From positions 1-64,000 of the forward strand of contig NZ_JBEBOY010000011.1 in NCBI RefSeq assembly GCF_040396155.1: DNA of 64,000 nucleotides, in the 5' to 3' direction. Below, piece by piece: positions 17,809 through 25,864 of this stretch. The stretch is from Tissierella praeacuta_A. GTDB lineage: Bacteria; Bacillota; Clostridia; Tissierellales; Tissierellaceae. Each line of letters starts with the position of its first letter. The stretch's first letter is position 1. The position numbers and the translations under genes are program-made. The notes under the pieces are model-generated. The model saw nothing but the letters and a program-made list of their open reading frames with translations. It had not been told where the DNA came from and did not search any database.

Positions 17809-17958
17809 ATGGTAACAATTGTATTTGCTCATCCATGGCGCGGAAATAAAGCAGAGTATAAGCAGATTAGAGCAAGGTGGAGCCGTTATTCAGATATGTT
17901 TGAGGCATTACCAGAAAATTTTATTAAATTAAGGAAAATGGAAGATAATAGTTCATAG
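17809..17958 (+). CDS. Small open reading frame of 49 codons, possible remnant
   Basis: The frame starts with MVTIVFAHPW, which resembles the first strand of flavodoxin-fold NAD(P)H oxidoreductases, but the rest (RARWSRYSDMFEALPENF) matches nothing I recognise. A weak GAGAGG lies 12 bases upstream. It directly precedes a truncated methyltransferase, so it may be a scrap of a larger gene rather than a functional small protein. Confidence 0.35.
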   Translation: MVTIVFAHPWRGNKAEYKQIRARWSRYSDMFEALPENFIKLRKMEDNSS

Positions 17959-17981
17959 TTATATCTTAAGTACATTTAAGT

Positions 17982-18416
17982 GGAGGAGGGTATAATGCAT
18001 TTCAAGCATTTTCAAGTCATGAAGACCAAATTTCATTACTTAAAACAGTTTACAAGCATTTAAAACCAAATGGGATATTTGCATTCGAAACACGTAATCC
18101 GATGGGAAACGATTTATCAAACCAAGAGGAAACAAATTGGGGACAATTTATCGATAAGGACGGAATACTAGTTCAGGTATCTGGAACACAATTTTATGAT
18201 GCAGAAAATCATATAATGCATTGGGTGACTTTTCGTGATTGGGGATTTAAAAAAACTACTTCTCGAATTGCTTGTCGTTTTACTGATAATGATACTCTTA
18301 GATCATTATTAAAAAACAATGGTTTTAATATTGAAAATCAATATTCGGATTGGAATAAAGCTCCCTTCTCACCTTTAGCTCCTACCATTATTAGCATTTG
18401 TAGAAAGCCAGGATAG
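17982..18416 (+). pseudogene. 5'-truncated class I SAM-dependent methyltransferase
   Basis: An open frame without a proper start reads YNAFQAFSSHEDQ, then KTVYKHLKPNGIFAFETRNP, the post-motif region of small-molecule methyltransferases (the L-K-P-x-G-x-F turn). It then gives a normal C-terminal half ending in ISICRKPG. The N-terminal half, with the glycine-rich SAM-binding motif I, is absent. An ATG at 18102 exists but would make only 104 residues, without cofactor binding. It is therefore called a pseudogene. Confidence 0.78.
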
Positions 18417-18434
18417 CCTTTTTACCAAAAGTAG
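18411..18434 (+). repeat. Short segment repeated near 30583
   Basis: The run GATAGCCTTTTTA plus flanks and AAAAGTAGAA recurs at 30588-30613 in the same orientation. It is part of a set of collinear matches between the 14-18 kb and 29-31 kb areas. Confidence 0.5.
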
Positions 18435-18501
18435 AAATGACAATTGAACGTCTATTAGCAAAAAATTGTCTTATTGTAGAAAAATAGAAAGGGGATATAA
18501 C

Positions 18502-18984
18502 ATGGTGAATATTATAATAAGGGATTATAAGCAGCAGGACTGGTCACGCATTGAAGAAATTCACGATAGTGCTAGAAAAATAGAACTGAACCTTGCAGGA
18601 CTAGACGATGCATTTGTGCCGCTTGCACAGGCGGCCGTTAATGAAGGATTATTTGATTACACGGTATGTGTTGCACTTATAAATGGCAATGTAGTAGGGT
18701 TTGTGGCATATTCAGAGGAAGAAATTGCATGGCTCTATGTGGATCCTGATTCTATGCGTCAGGGAATCGGAAAAAGTTTGATTATGCATGTGATTGAAAA
18801 TACTACCCAAAGGCCGCTTGGGCTGGAGGTCTTAGTTGGAAACAATCCTGCACTGCACTTATACGAAGCAATGGGTTTTGAAACGACTGAAACATGTTCG
18901 GGTGTAATGCCTGGTAATGAATCGTTTGAAGTGACAGTATATTGTATGCAGCAGAAAAACGGCCAAAAAAGATATGAAGTTTAA
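18502..18984 (+). CDS. GNAT-family N-acetyltransferase
   Basis: This is a 160-residue acetyltransferase. The acetyl-CoA loop motif is seen as LYVDPDSMRQGIGKSLIMHV (residues about 78-97; consensus Q/R-x-x-G-x-G/A) and the C-terminal strand motif as NNPALHLYEAMGF. GGGG lies ahead of the ATG at 18502, which is preferred to an upstream frame start with no ribosome site. Its base composition is visibly richer in G and C than its neighbours, so it was probably acquired separately. The substrate is unknown. Only a remnant methyltransferase and an empty stretch flank it, so it is probably a single-gene unit. Confidence 0.87.
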   Translation: MVNIIIRDYKQQDWSRIEEIHDSARKIELNLAGLDDAFVPLAQAAVNEGLFDYTVCVALINGNVVGFVAYSEEEIAWLYVDPDSMRQGIGKSLIMHVIENTTQRPLGLEVLVGNNPALHLYEAMGFETTETCSGVMPGNESFEVTVYCMQQKNGQKRYEV

Positions 18985-19368
18985 AGAACTATATGAAATT
19001 GTAAAGCCATATTAAATCCACACAAATTATCGCGCAGTAGAGAAATTTATATTATCTATGACTTGGACATATAGACGCAGATAAACGAATTGACAGAGCA
19101 TATGAAATTAGTGAAATATATAATCTATATGTTATTTTGGCAATAGAGTTTTGGAATTTTTCAACTGATGGGAAATTAAAAGCTGGTATTGACAGTAATA
19201 TAATGTATATCTAAAGATGCAAAGTCTAAGTCAAGAATTAATCAAATTAGTAAAAAATATGTAATTAGTAACATTAGTGATGAAATATAGAAAGTTAAAT
19301 TATTTTCTCATGTATCTAAAATTTTATAAGGGGGTACAGTAATTATAATAAAGTAAATAAAAAAACTA
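18985..19368. other. No intact gene; probable decayed sequence
   Basis: This stretch carries broken frames on the + strand (for example one reading ISEIYNLYVILAIEFWNFS near 19105-19160) with stops on both sides. It looks like decayed coding DNA, but no family was recognised. Confidence 0.4.
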
Positions 19369-19399
19369 TTGACAAAGCTACACAATTAAGGTTATTATA
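19369..19399 (+). promoter_or_regulatory. Promoter of the Rrf2-type gene
   Basis: A perfect TTGACA (19369-19374) is followed by TTATTA after 17 bases or TATTAT after 19. Rrf2 regulators often repress their own promoters. Confidence 0.6.
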
Positions 19400-19437
19400 G
19401 ATACATGAAGTCTTTTATTGGAGGTGATTTATATATT

Positions 19438-19821
19438 ATGAAGTATTCAAAAGCTACAAATTATGCCCTTCATACCATGCTTTTTCTTGCAATGGACACA
19501 CCAAATAAACTTGTTGGTGTACAGGAGTTAGCAGAAAAACAAAAAGTTTCTCCAACGTACTTGTCCAAAATATTGACCAAGTTAGTTAAGGAAGGAATGA
19601 TTAATTCTTCTTCAGGTGTCAACGGAGGTTATTCCCTTAGTCAAAATTGGGAAGATATTTCATTCTTGGATATCATACATGCTATTGAAGGTAAATCATC
19701 TTTATTTGATTGCTGTTTAGAATCTCATTCAGAATGTGTTATAAAAAAAATAATGCTTTCAGCAGAAGAAAAAATGGAGGAAGAGTTAAGGAATCAAAAA
19801 ATATCAGATCTTGTTAAGTAA
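19438..19821 (+). CDS. Rrf2-family transcriptional regulator
   Basis: This is a 127-residue winged-helix regulator. It shows KYSKATNYALHTMLFLA (residues 2-18), QELAEKQKVSPTYLSKILTKL (recognition helix, about 30-50), SSSGVNGGYSLSQ (wing) and ISFLDIIHAIEG. In the C-terminal part, cysteines appear as CCLESHSEC, close to the three-cysteine pattern used by IscR/NsrR-type members for an Fe-S cluster. Cluster binding is possible but not certain. GGAGGTG lies 11 bases before the ATG at 19438. It is followed by a terminator and then a DMT-type exporter, which may be its target. Confidence 0.88.
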   Translation: MKYSKATNYALHTMLFLAMDTPNKLVGVQELAEKQKVSPTYLSKILTKLVKEGMINSSSGVNGGYSLSQNWEDISFLDIIHAIEGKSSLFDCCLESHSECVIKKIMLSAEEKMEEELRNQKISDLVK

Positions 19822-19827
19822 ATATCT

Positions 19828-19856
19828 GTGGATTTATAATCCACTCTTATTTTTTA
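19828..19856 (+). terminator. Rho-independent terminator
   Basis: GTGGATT-TAT-AATCCAC followed by TCTTATTTTTT, directly after the Rrf2-type gene. Confidence 0.75.
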
Positions 19857-20108
19857 ATGAATTATAGACATAAAGAGTCTCTTAAGTCTTTGATTACAAA
19901 TTTAAATTGGTTATTGTTATGGATAAATATCAAATCCAATTGAACTAAATATCTTCATCAATTCCAGATATAAAGCAGTATTATAGAGAAAGTCATTCAG
20001 CAGTCCCTATTGTAGTGGGTGGAATTAAAAGACTGATCCTTGATTGTTATTTCAGAAAACAATCTTAATCGTAATCATTAAAATTTAAAAATAAAAGGGG
20101 GTAAATTT

Positions 20109-21053
20109 ATGCAAATCACACTTTATTTAATTATGGGGATAATTATCGGAATGTTTTTCCCTATTCAGGCATCTATAAGTGCTCGTTTAAGCTCTTATTC
20201 AAAAACACCTTTAACAGCTTCGTTCATCGCATTTTCTTTAGGAACAGTGATACTACTCGTTATAAATTTAATAGTAGATCCTATAGGCATTACTACTGGA
20301 ATTGATTTTTCATATCCATTGTATGTTTTTATCGGTGGAGCAATAGCTGGTGTTGGTTTTAATGTGGCTAATATCATTCTTTTTTCAAAACTTGGTGCCT
20401 CAATTACAACGCTAGTAACTGTAACTGGACAGATGATTGTAGGAATTCTAATCGATCACTTTGGGTGGTTCGGTGTACAAGCTGATCCTGTTAGCATTAC
20501 TAGAGCACTCGGTGTTGTCATTATGATTTTCGCCATTTCATTGGCTCAACCTAAAAAGAAAAAAGACTCAACTATAGCGTCAAAAGAAAAAAAGAAGGAT
20601 AGTAAAATCACTTGGATAACTTTAGGCGTTTTAGCAGGATTTTTACCACCATTGCAAACCGCTATTAATGGAAAACTTCGTGTTGCAACGGGCTCTATTT
20701 TAGGAGCTACCTTTATTTCTTTTTTTGTTGGCACGATTATCTTGCTTGCTTTGATATTGATTACTCAACGTCGATTAGAGTTTCCTTTGTATGACACACA
20801 AAAAAAACGTATTCCTATTTGGACATATATGGGCGGTATATTTGGCATATTTATTCTAACAGGCAACATTGTCTTGTTACCTGTACTTGGATCAGTTCTA
20901 ACTACTATGATTTTCCTATTGGGACAAATGATTATGGCATTAACAATCGATCAGTTTGGAATGTTTAATTTACAAAAAAGAAAAATTGATAGTAGAAGAA
21001 TTGCTACTCTAGTACTGATGATTATTGGAATCATATTTGTTAGGTTCTTGTAA
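20109..21053 (+). CDS. DMT-superfamily transporter (DUF606/YdcZ type), fused repeat
   Basis: This is a 314-residue membrane protein with ten hydrophobic segments in two homologous halves. Each half repeats the DUF606 pattern: an early P-x-Q-(T/A)-x-I-(S/N)-(A/G)-(R/K)-L segment (FPIQASISARL and PPLQTAINGKL), a G-(T/A)-x-x-x-(S/A)-F segment, a YxFxGG(I)xG segment, and a G-Q-M-I stretch. The halves are joined by a lysine-rich loop (about residues 150-165). GGGGG precedes the ATG. Small YdcZ proteins usually work as pairs, and here both halves are in one chain. The substrate is unknown. Confidence 0.85.
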   Translation: MQITLYLIMGIIIGMFFPIQASISARLSSYSKTPLTASFIAFSLGTVILLVINLIVDPIGITTGIDFSYPLYVFIGGAIAGVGFNVANIILFSKLGASITTLVTVTGQMIVGILIDHFGWFGVQADPVSITRALGVVIMIFAISLAQPKKKKDSTIASKEKKKDSKITWITLGVLAGFLPPLQTAINGKLRVATGSILGATFISFFVGTIILLALILITQRRLEFPLYDTQKKRIPIWTYMGGIFGIFILTGNIVLLPVLGSVLTTMIFLLGQMIMALTIDQFGMFNLQKRKIDSRRIATLVLMIIGIIFVRFL

Positions 21054-21293
21054 TCTTATATGTCAGACTAAGTATGTATCCAATATATTCGAAAGAGCTA
21101 CCAAGTTATGCCAACATAATGTTCTTAACAGATTCTCCATCTATAAGAGACGTAATAGCGTTTCTATTGGTAAAAAGATAGAGTCACTTTTGGGTTGTAA
21201 AGAAGTACACCCAAATTGGATGCAGATAACATGAAGTTGATGACTTAGGATCAGAACTAATGAGATACTCGAATAGTTCTAAATAAATATCTG
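21054..21293. other. No gene recognised
   Basis: Spacer between the DMT transporter and the Vat leader promoter. No convincing frame or terminator was found. Confidence 0.4.
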
Positions 21294-21322
21294 TTGACAA
21301 TAGGAAGATTAGATTATATACT
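21294..21322 (+). promoter_or_regulatory. Strong promoter of the vat leader
   Basis: TTGACA (21294-21299), exactly 17 bases, TATACT (21317-21322). The expected start near 21329 gives a leader of about 500 bases before the acetyltransferase gene. Confidence 0.75.
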
Positions 21323-21362
21323 TAACTAAAATTATGATTATATAGAAAGGAGATTTAATCAG

Positions 21363-21386
21363 ATGATTATAGTTGTTCTTAACTAA
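21363..21386 (+). CDS. Leader peptide of seven codons
   Basis: The frame encodes M-I-I-V-V-L-N with AAAGGAG eleven bases upstream, just after a strong promoter. Two small inverted repeats (AACTATT/AATAGTT and AAGTTCT/AGAACTT) follow at once, and a terminator lies 230 bases further on. This is the layout of ribosome-stalling attenuators of antibiotic resistance genes: drug-slowed translation of the peptide would change the downstream pairing. That the peptide works this way is inference. Confidence 0.55.
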   Translation: MIIVVLN

Positions 21387-21616
21387 ACTATTAAAATTAA
21401 ATAGTTAGAAATGCTTTAGAAGTTCTATAATAGAACTTTGTTTAATTATGCATTTTAAGAACAATATCATCTATAAAACTCTTTTATATAAAAATAAAAT
21501 AACTATAAATGAATATATAAAAATATATATGCTCGTTTATAATTTAAATATAGGCTAAGTATACATTGTGGCATTAAGTTTAATTTAAATATAATAAAAG
21601 ATATTTATGTAAATAA

Positions 21617-21662
21617 AATCCTCATGGATGATATTGTTCTCATCTATGGGGATTTATTTTTT
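21617..21662 (+). terminator. Terminator/attenuator in the vat leader
   Basis: A 14-bp stem (AATCCTCATGGATG with CATCTATGGGGATT) and ten-base loop end in a T-rich tail. It stands between the leader peptide and the ABC-F remnant plus acetyltransferase gene, so it can act as an attenuator. Confidence 0.8.
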
Positions 21663-21674
21663 ATGTAAGGAGGG

Positions 21675-21805
21675 ATGTTTATGTTGTTAGAGGATTTAAA
21701 TATATAAAGATACAGTAATAATGATATAGATAAAACAACTATTATTTGTAGATGAACCTACAGATAATGTAGATATAAACAAAATAAACTAATTGGTAAA
21801 TGAAT
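21675..21805 (+). pseudogene. Gutted ABC-F ribosomal-protection ATPase gene
   Basis: AAGGAGGG and an ATG open a frame M-F-M-L-L-E-D-L-N-I, like the start of Vga/Lsa-type ABC-F proteins, which stops after ten codons. About 60 bases on, another frame reads LLFVDEPTDNVDI, a Walker B plus D-loop of an ABC-F ATPase, followed by a stop. Both nucleotide-binding domains are otherwise deleted. The remnant keeps the leader in place upstream of the acetyltransferase. ABC-F identity is inferred from these two short stretches. Confidence 0.68.
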
Positions 21806-21831
21806 TAAAAAATATAAAGGAGATGAGATAT

Positions 21832-22470
21832 ATGAATAAATTTGGTCCAGATCCAAACAGTATTTACCCTAATGAAAACATAAAGAATATTTGCTATATA
21901 AGAAATGTTATTAAAAATCCTAATATTCAGGTTGGAGATTATACTTATTATGATGATATAAATGGAGCAGAAAAGTTCGAAAAACATGTTACTCATCATT
22001 ATGAATTTATAGGTGATAAGCTTATTATAGGAAAGTTTTGTGCAATAGCAAAAGGAATAGAATTTGTCATGAATGGTGCAAACCATAGAATGAAATCCGT
22101 AACTACATATCCTTTTAATATCATGAGCAATGGATGGGAAAAAACCACACCTACTCTTGAAGAGTTACCTCTAAAAGGTGATACTGTAGTTGGTAATGAT
22201 GTTTGGATTGGGCAAAATGTGACAGTAATGCCTGGTGTGCATATTGGAGATGGTTCAATTATTGCTGCTAATTCTGTGGTAACAAAAGATGTTCCTCCTT
22301 ATCATATTGTTGGAGGTAATCCATGTAAAATTATAAAAAAGAGATTTGATGATGAGTTGATTGATTATCTATTAAAATTAAAATGGTGGGATTGGTCTGA
22401 AGAAAAGATTTTTAAAAATCTTGAATTACTTTGTAGTCCAGATTTAGATAAAATTAAGTCTATCAAATAA
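21832..22470 (+). CDS. Vat-type xenobiotic (streptogramin A) O-acetyltransferase
   Basis: This is a 212-residue left-handed beta-helix acetyltransferase. It follows the Vat family from start to end: the G-P-x-P opening, VGDYTYYDD, IGKFCAIAKGIEFVMNGANH with the catalytic-type His, YPFNIMSNGWEK, GNDVWIGQNVTVMPGV hexapeptide coils, AANSVVTKDVPPYHIVGGNP, and the WWDW helix at the end. Vat enzymes acetylate the hydroxyl of streptogramin A and block ribosome binding. GGAGATGA precedes the ATG at 21832; an in-frame ATG at 21823 is inside that site. It lies behind a leader peptide, attenuator and dead ABC-F gene, which supports a resistance role, although chloramphenicol-type xenobiotics are not excluded. 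Confidence 0.9.
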   Translation: MNKFGPDPNSIYPNENIKNICYIRNVIKNPNIQVGDYTYYDDINGAEKFEKHVTHHYEFIGDKLIIGKFCAIAKGIEFVMNGANHRMKSVTTYPFNIMSNGWEKTTPTLEELPLKGDTVVGNDVWIGQNVTVMPGVHIGDGSIIAANSVVTKDVPPYHIVGGNPCKIIKKRFDDELIDYLLKLKWWDWSEEKIFKNLELLCSPDLDKIKSIK

Positions 22471-22654
22471 CTTATTAAAGTGAGAATGATTTTTTGCTAT
22501 AAAAAATTAAAAATAGTGGACATAACTTCTGCTATTTATCTTTACTATTGAAGCAAACGAAGACTGTGATGATTAAAAAAATACAAACTAATATTTATAT
22601 TAATATATCGTGTATTGATTCAGATACAAGAATTTACTTGAAAGGATGATAACT

Positions 22655-23032
22655 ATGGAATTTGATGAATTGTATGATATCGCAAAAAATACATTAAATC
22701 CTAGAGCAATTTCTAAAAACTCTTATGCTGGTTCTGTTGCAGCAGCTATTTTGAGTGAAAGTGGAAAAGTTTATACTGGAGTATGTATAGATACCCCTTG
22801 TTCTATGGGATTCTGTGCAGAACATGCGGCTATTGCGGCTATGATTACTGCTGGAGAAAATAGAATAACAAAAGTAGTTGCAGTGTATGAAGATGGAACA
22901 ATAATTCCACCATGTGGAAGATGTAGAGAATTTATTTGTCAAATCCATGATGAAAATTATAAATGTGAAGTAATGATAAAAAAAGATAAAATACTTACCA
23001 TTAATGATTTGTTACCTTATCGATGGGAATAG
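22655..23032 (+). CDS. Cytidine deaminase-like zinc hydrolase
   Basis: This is a 125-residue deaminase. It carries the zinc/proton-shuttle motif CAEHAAIA (H-A/C-E type with Cys, Glu) near residue 54 and the second pair PPCGRCRE near residue 89, the full catalytic set of the cytidine deaminase family. Length and layout also fit blasticidin S deaminases, which share the fold, so the substrate may be a nucleoside antibiotic rather than cytidine. AAAGGATG lies before the ATG at 22655. A deleted copy of this gene abuts the nitrogenase-like operon at 8640. Confidence 0.85.
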   Translation: MEFDELYDIAKNTLNPRAISKNSYAGSVAAAILSESGKVYTGVCIDTPCSMGFCAEHAAIAAMITAGENRITKVVAVYEDGTIIPPCGRCREFICQIHDENYKCEVMIKKDKILTINDLLPYRWE

Positions 23033-23088
23033 AATTAATTTGTAATTTAAAATAAACAAAAATAGTAAGGAAAAAGGAGGAACTCAAA

Positions 23089-23991
23089 ATGAGTGAGACT
23101 TTATTAATTAATGATAAAAAATATATTTATAGATGTGATTACAGAGATGACAATATGTTAAGAAGTAGCTTTAATAGATTAACAGAAAAAACCTATGGTT
23201 TTAATTTTGAACAATGGTATGGGGATGGCTATTGGGGAGATAAATATATACCATATTCTTTATTAGATGGAGATAAGGTAGTATCTAATGTTTCAGTAAA
23301 TGTCCTGGATTTTTTGATCTTAGGAGAACAAAAGAGATATATACAAATTGGAACAGTTATGACAGATGAAGATTATAGAGGACAAGGATTAAGCAGGGCA
23401 CTTATGGAGGTAGTATTAAAAGAATGGGAGGATAAATGCGATCTTATTTATCTTTTTGCTAATGACAGTGTTATTGATTTCTACCCAAAGTTTGGATTTA
23501 ATCAGTATAGTGAATATCAATACTCGATAAATAAAATTAAAGAGGATAAGTCAGAGAAAATAAGAAAGATGAGTATGGATAATGATAAAGATAGAGAAAA
23601 TGTTTACAATATGGCTTGCAATACAATACCTTTCTCACAGGTTTCTATGAGAAACAATGCATCTCTTATAATGTTTTATTGTACATATTCTATGAATGAC
23701 AGTATTTATTATATTGAGGACTATGATACGGTGGTTATTTGTGAGTTTAATGAAGAGGTTTTATATGTGCAAGATGTATTGGCCACAAAAGAAGTAAAAT
23801 TAGATAAAATTATTAATGCGGTGATGACTGAAAAAACTAAGAAAGTAGTTTTAGGATTTACTCCAAATGATAGTTCTTCTTATGAAAAAAGTTTGGTAAA
23901 TGAGGAAGATACTACTCTTCTTATTAAGATGGGAAAAGATAATCCATTTAAAATGAGAGATTTAATGTTTCCCGTATTGTCTCATGCATAA
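23089..23991 (+). CDS. GNAT-family acetyltransferase with C-terminal extension
   Basis: This is a 300-residue protein. The first 150 residues form a GNAT domain: GTVMTDEDYRGQGLSRALMEVV (acetyl-CoA loop, residues about 86-107) and FYPKFGFNQYSEYQY (closing strand). The second half resembles a second, degenerate GNAT-like lobe without the CoA motif, as in Eis-type two-domain acetyltransferases. AAAGGAGGAA precedes the ATG. It lies 56 bases after the deaminase gene in the same orientation and may be cotranscribed with it. The substrate is not known. Confidence 0.85.
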   Translation: MSETLLINDKKYIYRCDYRDDNMLRSSFNRLTEKTYGFNFEQWYGDGYWGDKYIPYSLLDGDKVVSNVSVNVLDFLILGEQKRYIQIGTVMTDEDYRGQGLSRALMEVVLKEWEDKCDLIYLFANDSVIDFYPKFGFNQYSEYQYSINKIKEDKSEKIRKMSMDNDKDRENVYNMACNTIPFSQVSMRNNASLIMFYCTYSMNDSIYYIEDYDTVVICEFNEEVLYVQDVLATKEVKLDKIINAVMTEKTKKVVLGFTPNDSSSYEKSLVNEEDTTLLIKMGKDNPFKMRDLMFPVLSHA

Positions 23992-24054
23992 TAATAAACA
24001 AAGAGCAGGCTGGATGGTCTACCCTTTTGTTCGTATAATATTAATATTACTTGC

Positions 24055-24092
24055 CGAAGTCTAAGATATAGAATTCTAGACCTTAGACTTCG
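24055..24092. terminator. Hairpin, possible bidirectional terminator
   Basis: An 11-bp perfect stem CGAAGTCTAAG/CTTAGACTTCG with a 16-base loop lies between convergent genes. The T tail is weak on both strands. Confidence 0.5.
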
Positions 24093-24213
24093 ATAAATTT
24101 GATATTAAACTTTATAACTTAAAATAACTTTAGGATAGTTTACATCATACTATAGCAAGTTCACTTTTATAATACAAGTTATAACGAGTATTAGGTATTC
24201 AGCTCAAGCTAGC

Positions 24214-24546
24214 TTATACTTTCGCTGCTAAAGCGTTTTTTCTACCCCATTTACACATTTTATCAATAATCGGAAGCAATGACAGCCCTTTTTCGGATAA
24301 AGAATACTCTACCTTTGGAGGAATTTGCAGATATTCTTTACGAGTGATAAGCCCGTCATTTTCTAATTCTTTAAGCTGCGTACTTAGCATTTTATGTGTG
24401 ATATAAGGAATATTGCGTTTAAGTTCTCCATATCTTAATATGGATTCACAGCCTAACTCGTATATAATTCTCATTTTCCACTTGCCGCCTATTATAGAGA
24501 GAGTATATTCAAAAGGTGCTTGTTTACTCCGGCATAATGTATCCAT
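24214..24546 (-). CDS. HxlR-family transcriptional regulator
   Basis: This is a 110-residue winged-helix regulator of the HxlR/MarR-like type. It shows the opening CRSKQAPFEYTLSIIGGKWK (residues 5-24), the L-R-Y-G-E-L-K-R helix, THKMLSTQLKELENDGLI (recognition helix, about 50-67) and the basic wing KVEYSLSEKG. Cys5 is at the position of the redox-sensing cysteine in HypR/YodB-like proteins, so it may respond to electrophiles or thiol stress. It is divergent from an old yellow enzyme remnant and a nitroreductase, the classical targets of this family. GGAGAG lies upstream of its start. Confidence 0.9.
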   Translation of the reverse strand: MDTLCRSKQAPFEYTLSIIGGKWKMRIIYELGCESILRYGELKRNIPYITHKMLSTQLKELENDGLITRKEYLQIPPKVEYSLSEKGLSLLPIIDKMCKWGRKNALAAKV

Positions 24547-24675
24547 TCAACAACACTCTCCTTTTAGTAAGTATACTACTAAAAAGTGCATACTTTCTTT
24601 TTGTTTTATTTTAATTATAATTAAAATAAGTGGAGAATGCAAGTGTGTGCATATTGCTTTATTGGGAGGTCAGCT

Positions 24676-24897
24676 ATGGTAAGAATTTTTGACTCAATGA
24701 ACATAGGGAATGCATTACTTGAAAACAGTCTGTGCGATTTTATGGCATATGGAAGGCCGTTTTTATCTGATGCAGCATTTCTAACAAAGTCTTTGAAAAA
24801 TTACGATTATAAATCCTGTTTTGAATGGAGAACCTGTCAGTGGTTTATAAGCGGGGAGAAATGCCCAGCACAAATAAAAGCGAAAGCTGCCTTTTAG
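24676..24897 (+). pseudogene. C-terminal remnant of an old yellow enzyme-type flavin oxidoreductase
   Basis: The frame gives about 73 residues with LCDFMAYGRPFLSD (the phosphate-binding end of the FMN TIM barrel) and then CFEWRTCQWF...CPAQI, the cysteine-containing tail of NADH:flavin oxidoreductases. The first 250 or more residues are missing. An ATG is present by chance, and no ribosome site fits. Confidence 0.75.
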
Positions 24898-24931
24898 GAC
24901 GATTGAAAATGAAATGAATGGAGGTAGAACT

Positions 24932-25450
24932 ATGGATTTTTTAGAATTGGCAAAGGACAGATATTCTGTTCGAAAGTTTTGTGATAAAAAAGTAGAAAAG
25001 GAAAAACTGGATTTGATTTTAGAAGCAGGTAGAGTTGCTCCAACGGCTGTGAATTATCAGCCGCAGCGTATTCTTGTGCTAGATACTGAGGATGCTTTGA
25101 GTAAACTAAAAGCCTGTACCACATACCACTTCCATGCACCTTTAGCTCTGTTGATTTGCTATGACAATACCGTTAGCTGGAAAAGGTCATATGATGATAA
25201 AGATATGGGAGAGGTTGACGTAAGCATTGTCACTACTCATATGATGCTTGAAGTCGGCAATTTAGGCTTAGGCAGCACTTGGGTAGGACATTTTGATCCT
25301 CAAAAGATAAAGGAAGTCTTTGCACTTCCCGAAAACATCATTCCTGTTGTACTTTTACCGATTGGCTATCCTGATGAAACGAGCGTTCCTCATCTATACC
25401 ATGATAAACGCTTCGACATAGGAGTAACAGTATTCTATAATTCATTCTAA
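24932..25450 (+). CDS. Nitroreductase-family flavoprotein
   Basis: This is a 172-residue FMN-dependent nitroreductase/ferredoxin-like reductase. It shows the opening KDRYSVRKFCDKKVE (residues 7-21; Arg and Ser bind FMN phosphate), APTAVNYQPQRILV, and LGLGSTWVGHFDPQKIKEVF with the glycine-rich segment near residue 110, ending with PIGYPDE. GGAGGT lies eight bases before the ATG. It is divergent from the HxlR regulator with the flavin-enzyme remnant between, so it is probably induced by electrophiles or nitro compounds through that regulator. Confidence 0.9.
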   Translation: MDFLELAKDRYSVRKFCDKKVEKEKLDLILEAGRVAPTAVNYQPQRILVLDTEDALSKLKACTTYHFHAPLALLICYDNTVSWKRSYDDKDMGEVDVSIVTTHMMLEVGNLGLGSTWVGHFDPQKIKEVFALPENIIPVVLLPIGYPDETSVPHLYHDKRFDIGVTVFYNSF

Positions 25451-25503
25451 GGAGAAGCATATAAAGCTAGATAAATCGTCTTTTCAAGCGATGGTATGAA
25501 AAT

Positions 25504-25523
25504 GGGAAGCCGTAAGGCTTCCC
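25504..25523 (+). terminator. Hairpin after the nitroreductase gene
   Basis: GGGAAGCC-GTAA-GGCTTCCC is a perfect 8-bp stem with a tetraloop. The following bases are only moderately T-rich. Confidence 0.55.
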
Positions 25524-25629
25524 GATTTGCTAGTTACGAGGTGTTATAAATGTATTGATCCACATATCATACTCCTTTATAAATTCATGTTTACCTATGC
25601 CTGTATTCCTCACTAAATGCGGACTTGCC

Positions 25630-25770
25630 CTATTTATGATATTTTCCTGTACACTCTACGATATCAATCTCAATTACAGCAGTGCCCTTAATCATGTTAT
25701 CAGGAAGTTCTTTTCCAGCAAATTGCGGAGTGTACTTCTCCACCATCTTATTCAATACTTTACGTTGCAT
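25630..25770 (-). pseudogene. C-terminal remnant of a pyridoxamine-5'-phosphate oxidase-like flavoprotein
   Basis: On the minus strand the frame reads NKMVEKYTPQF, MIKGTAVIEIDI and ECTGKYHK, the last strands of the FMN-binding split-barrel family. Upstream on that strand the similarity ends, so the N-terminal two thirds are lost. No start codon with a ribosome site remains. Confidence 0.65.
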
Positions 25771-25864
25771 TACCATAATGAAAATTAAATGGTGAAATTT
25801 CGGAAGACATACTAGATGAAATAAATGTATACTAAAGATATAATAAGACAAGGAGGTTATTCAT

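Noticed and set aside
18102..18416. 104-residue functional methyltransferase
   Set aside because: Coding similarity continues upstream of its ATG, and the SAM-binding half is missing, so it is a truncated gene.
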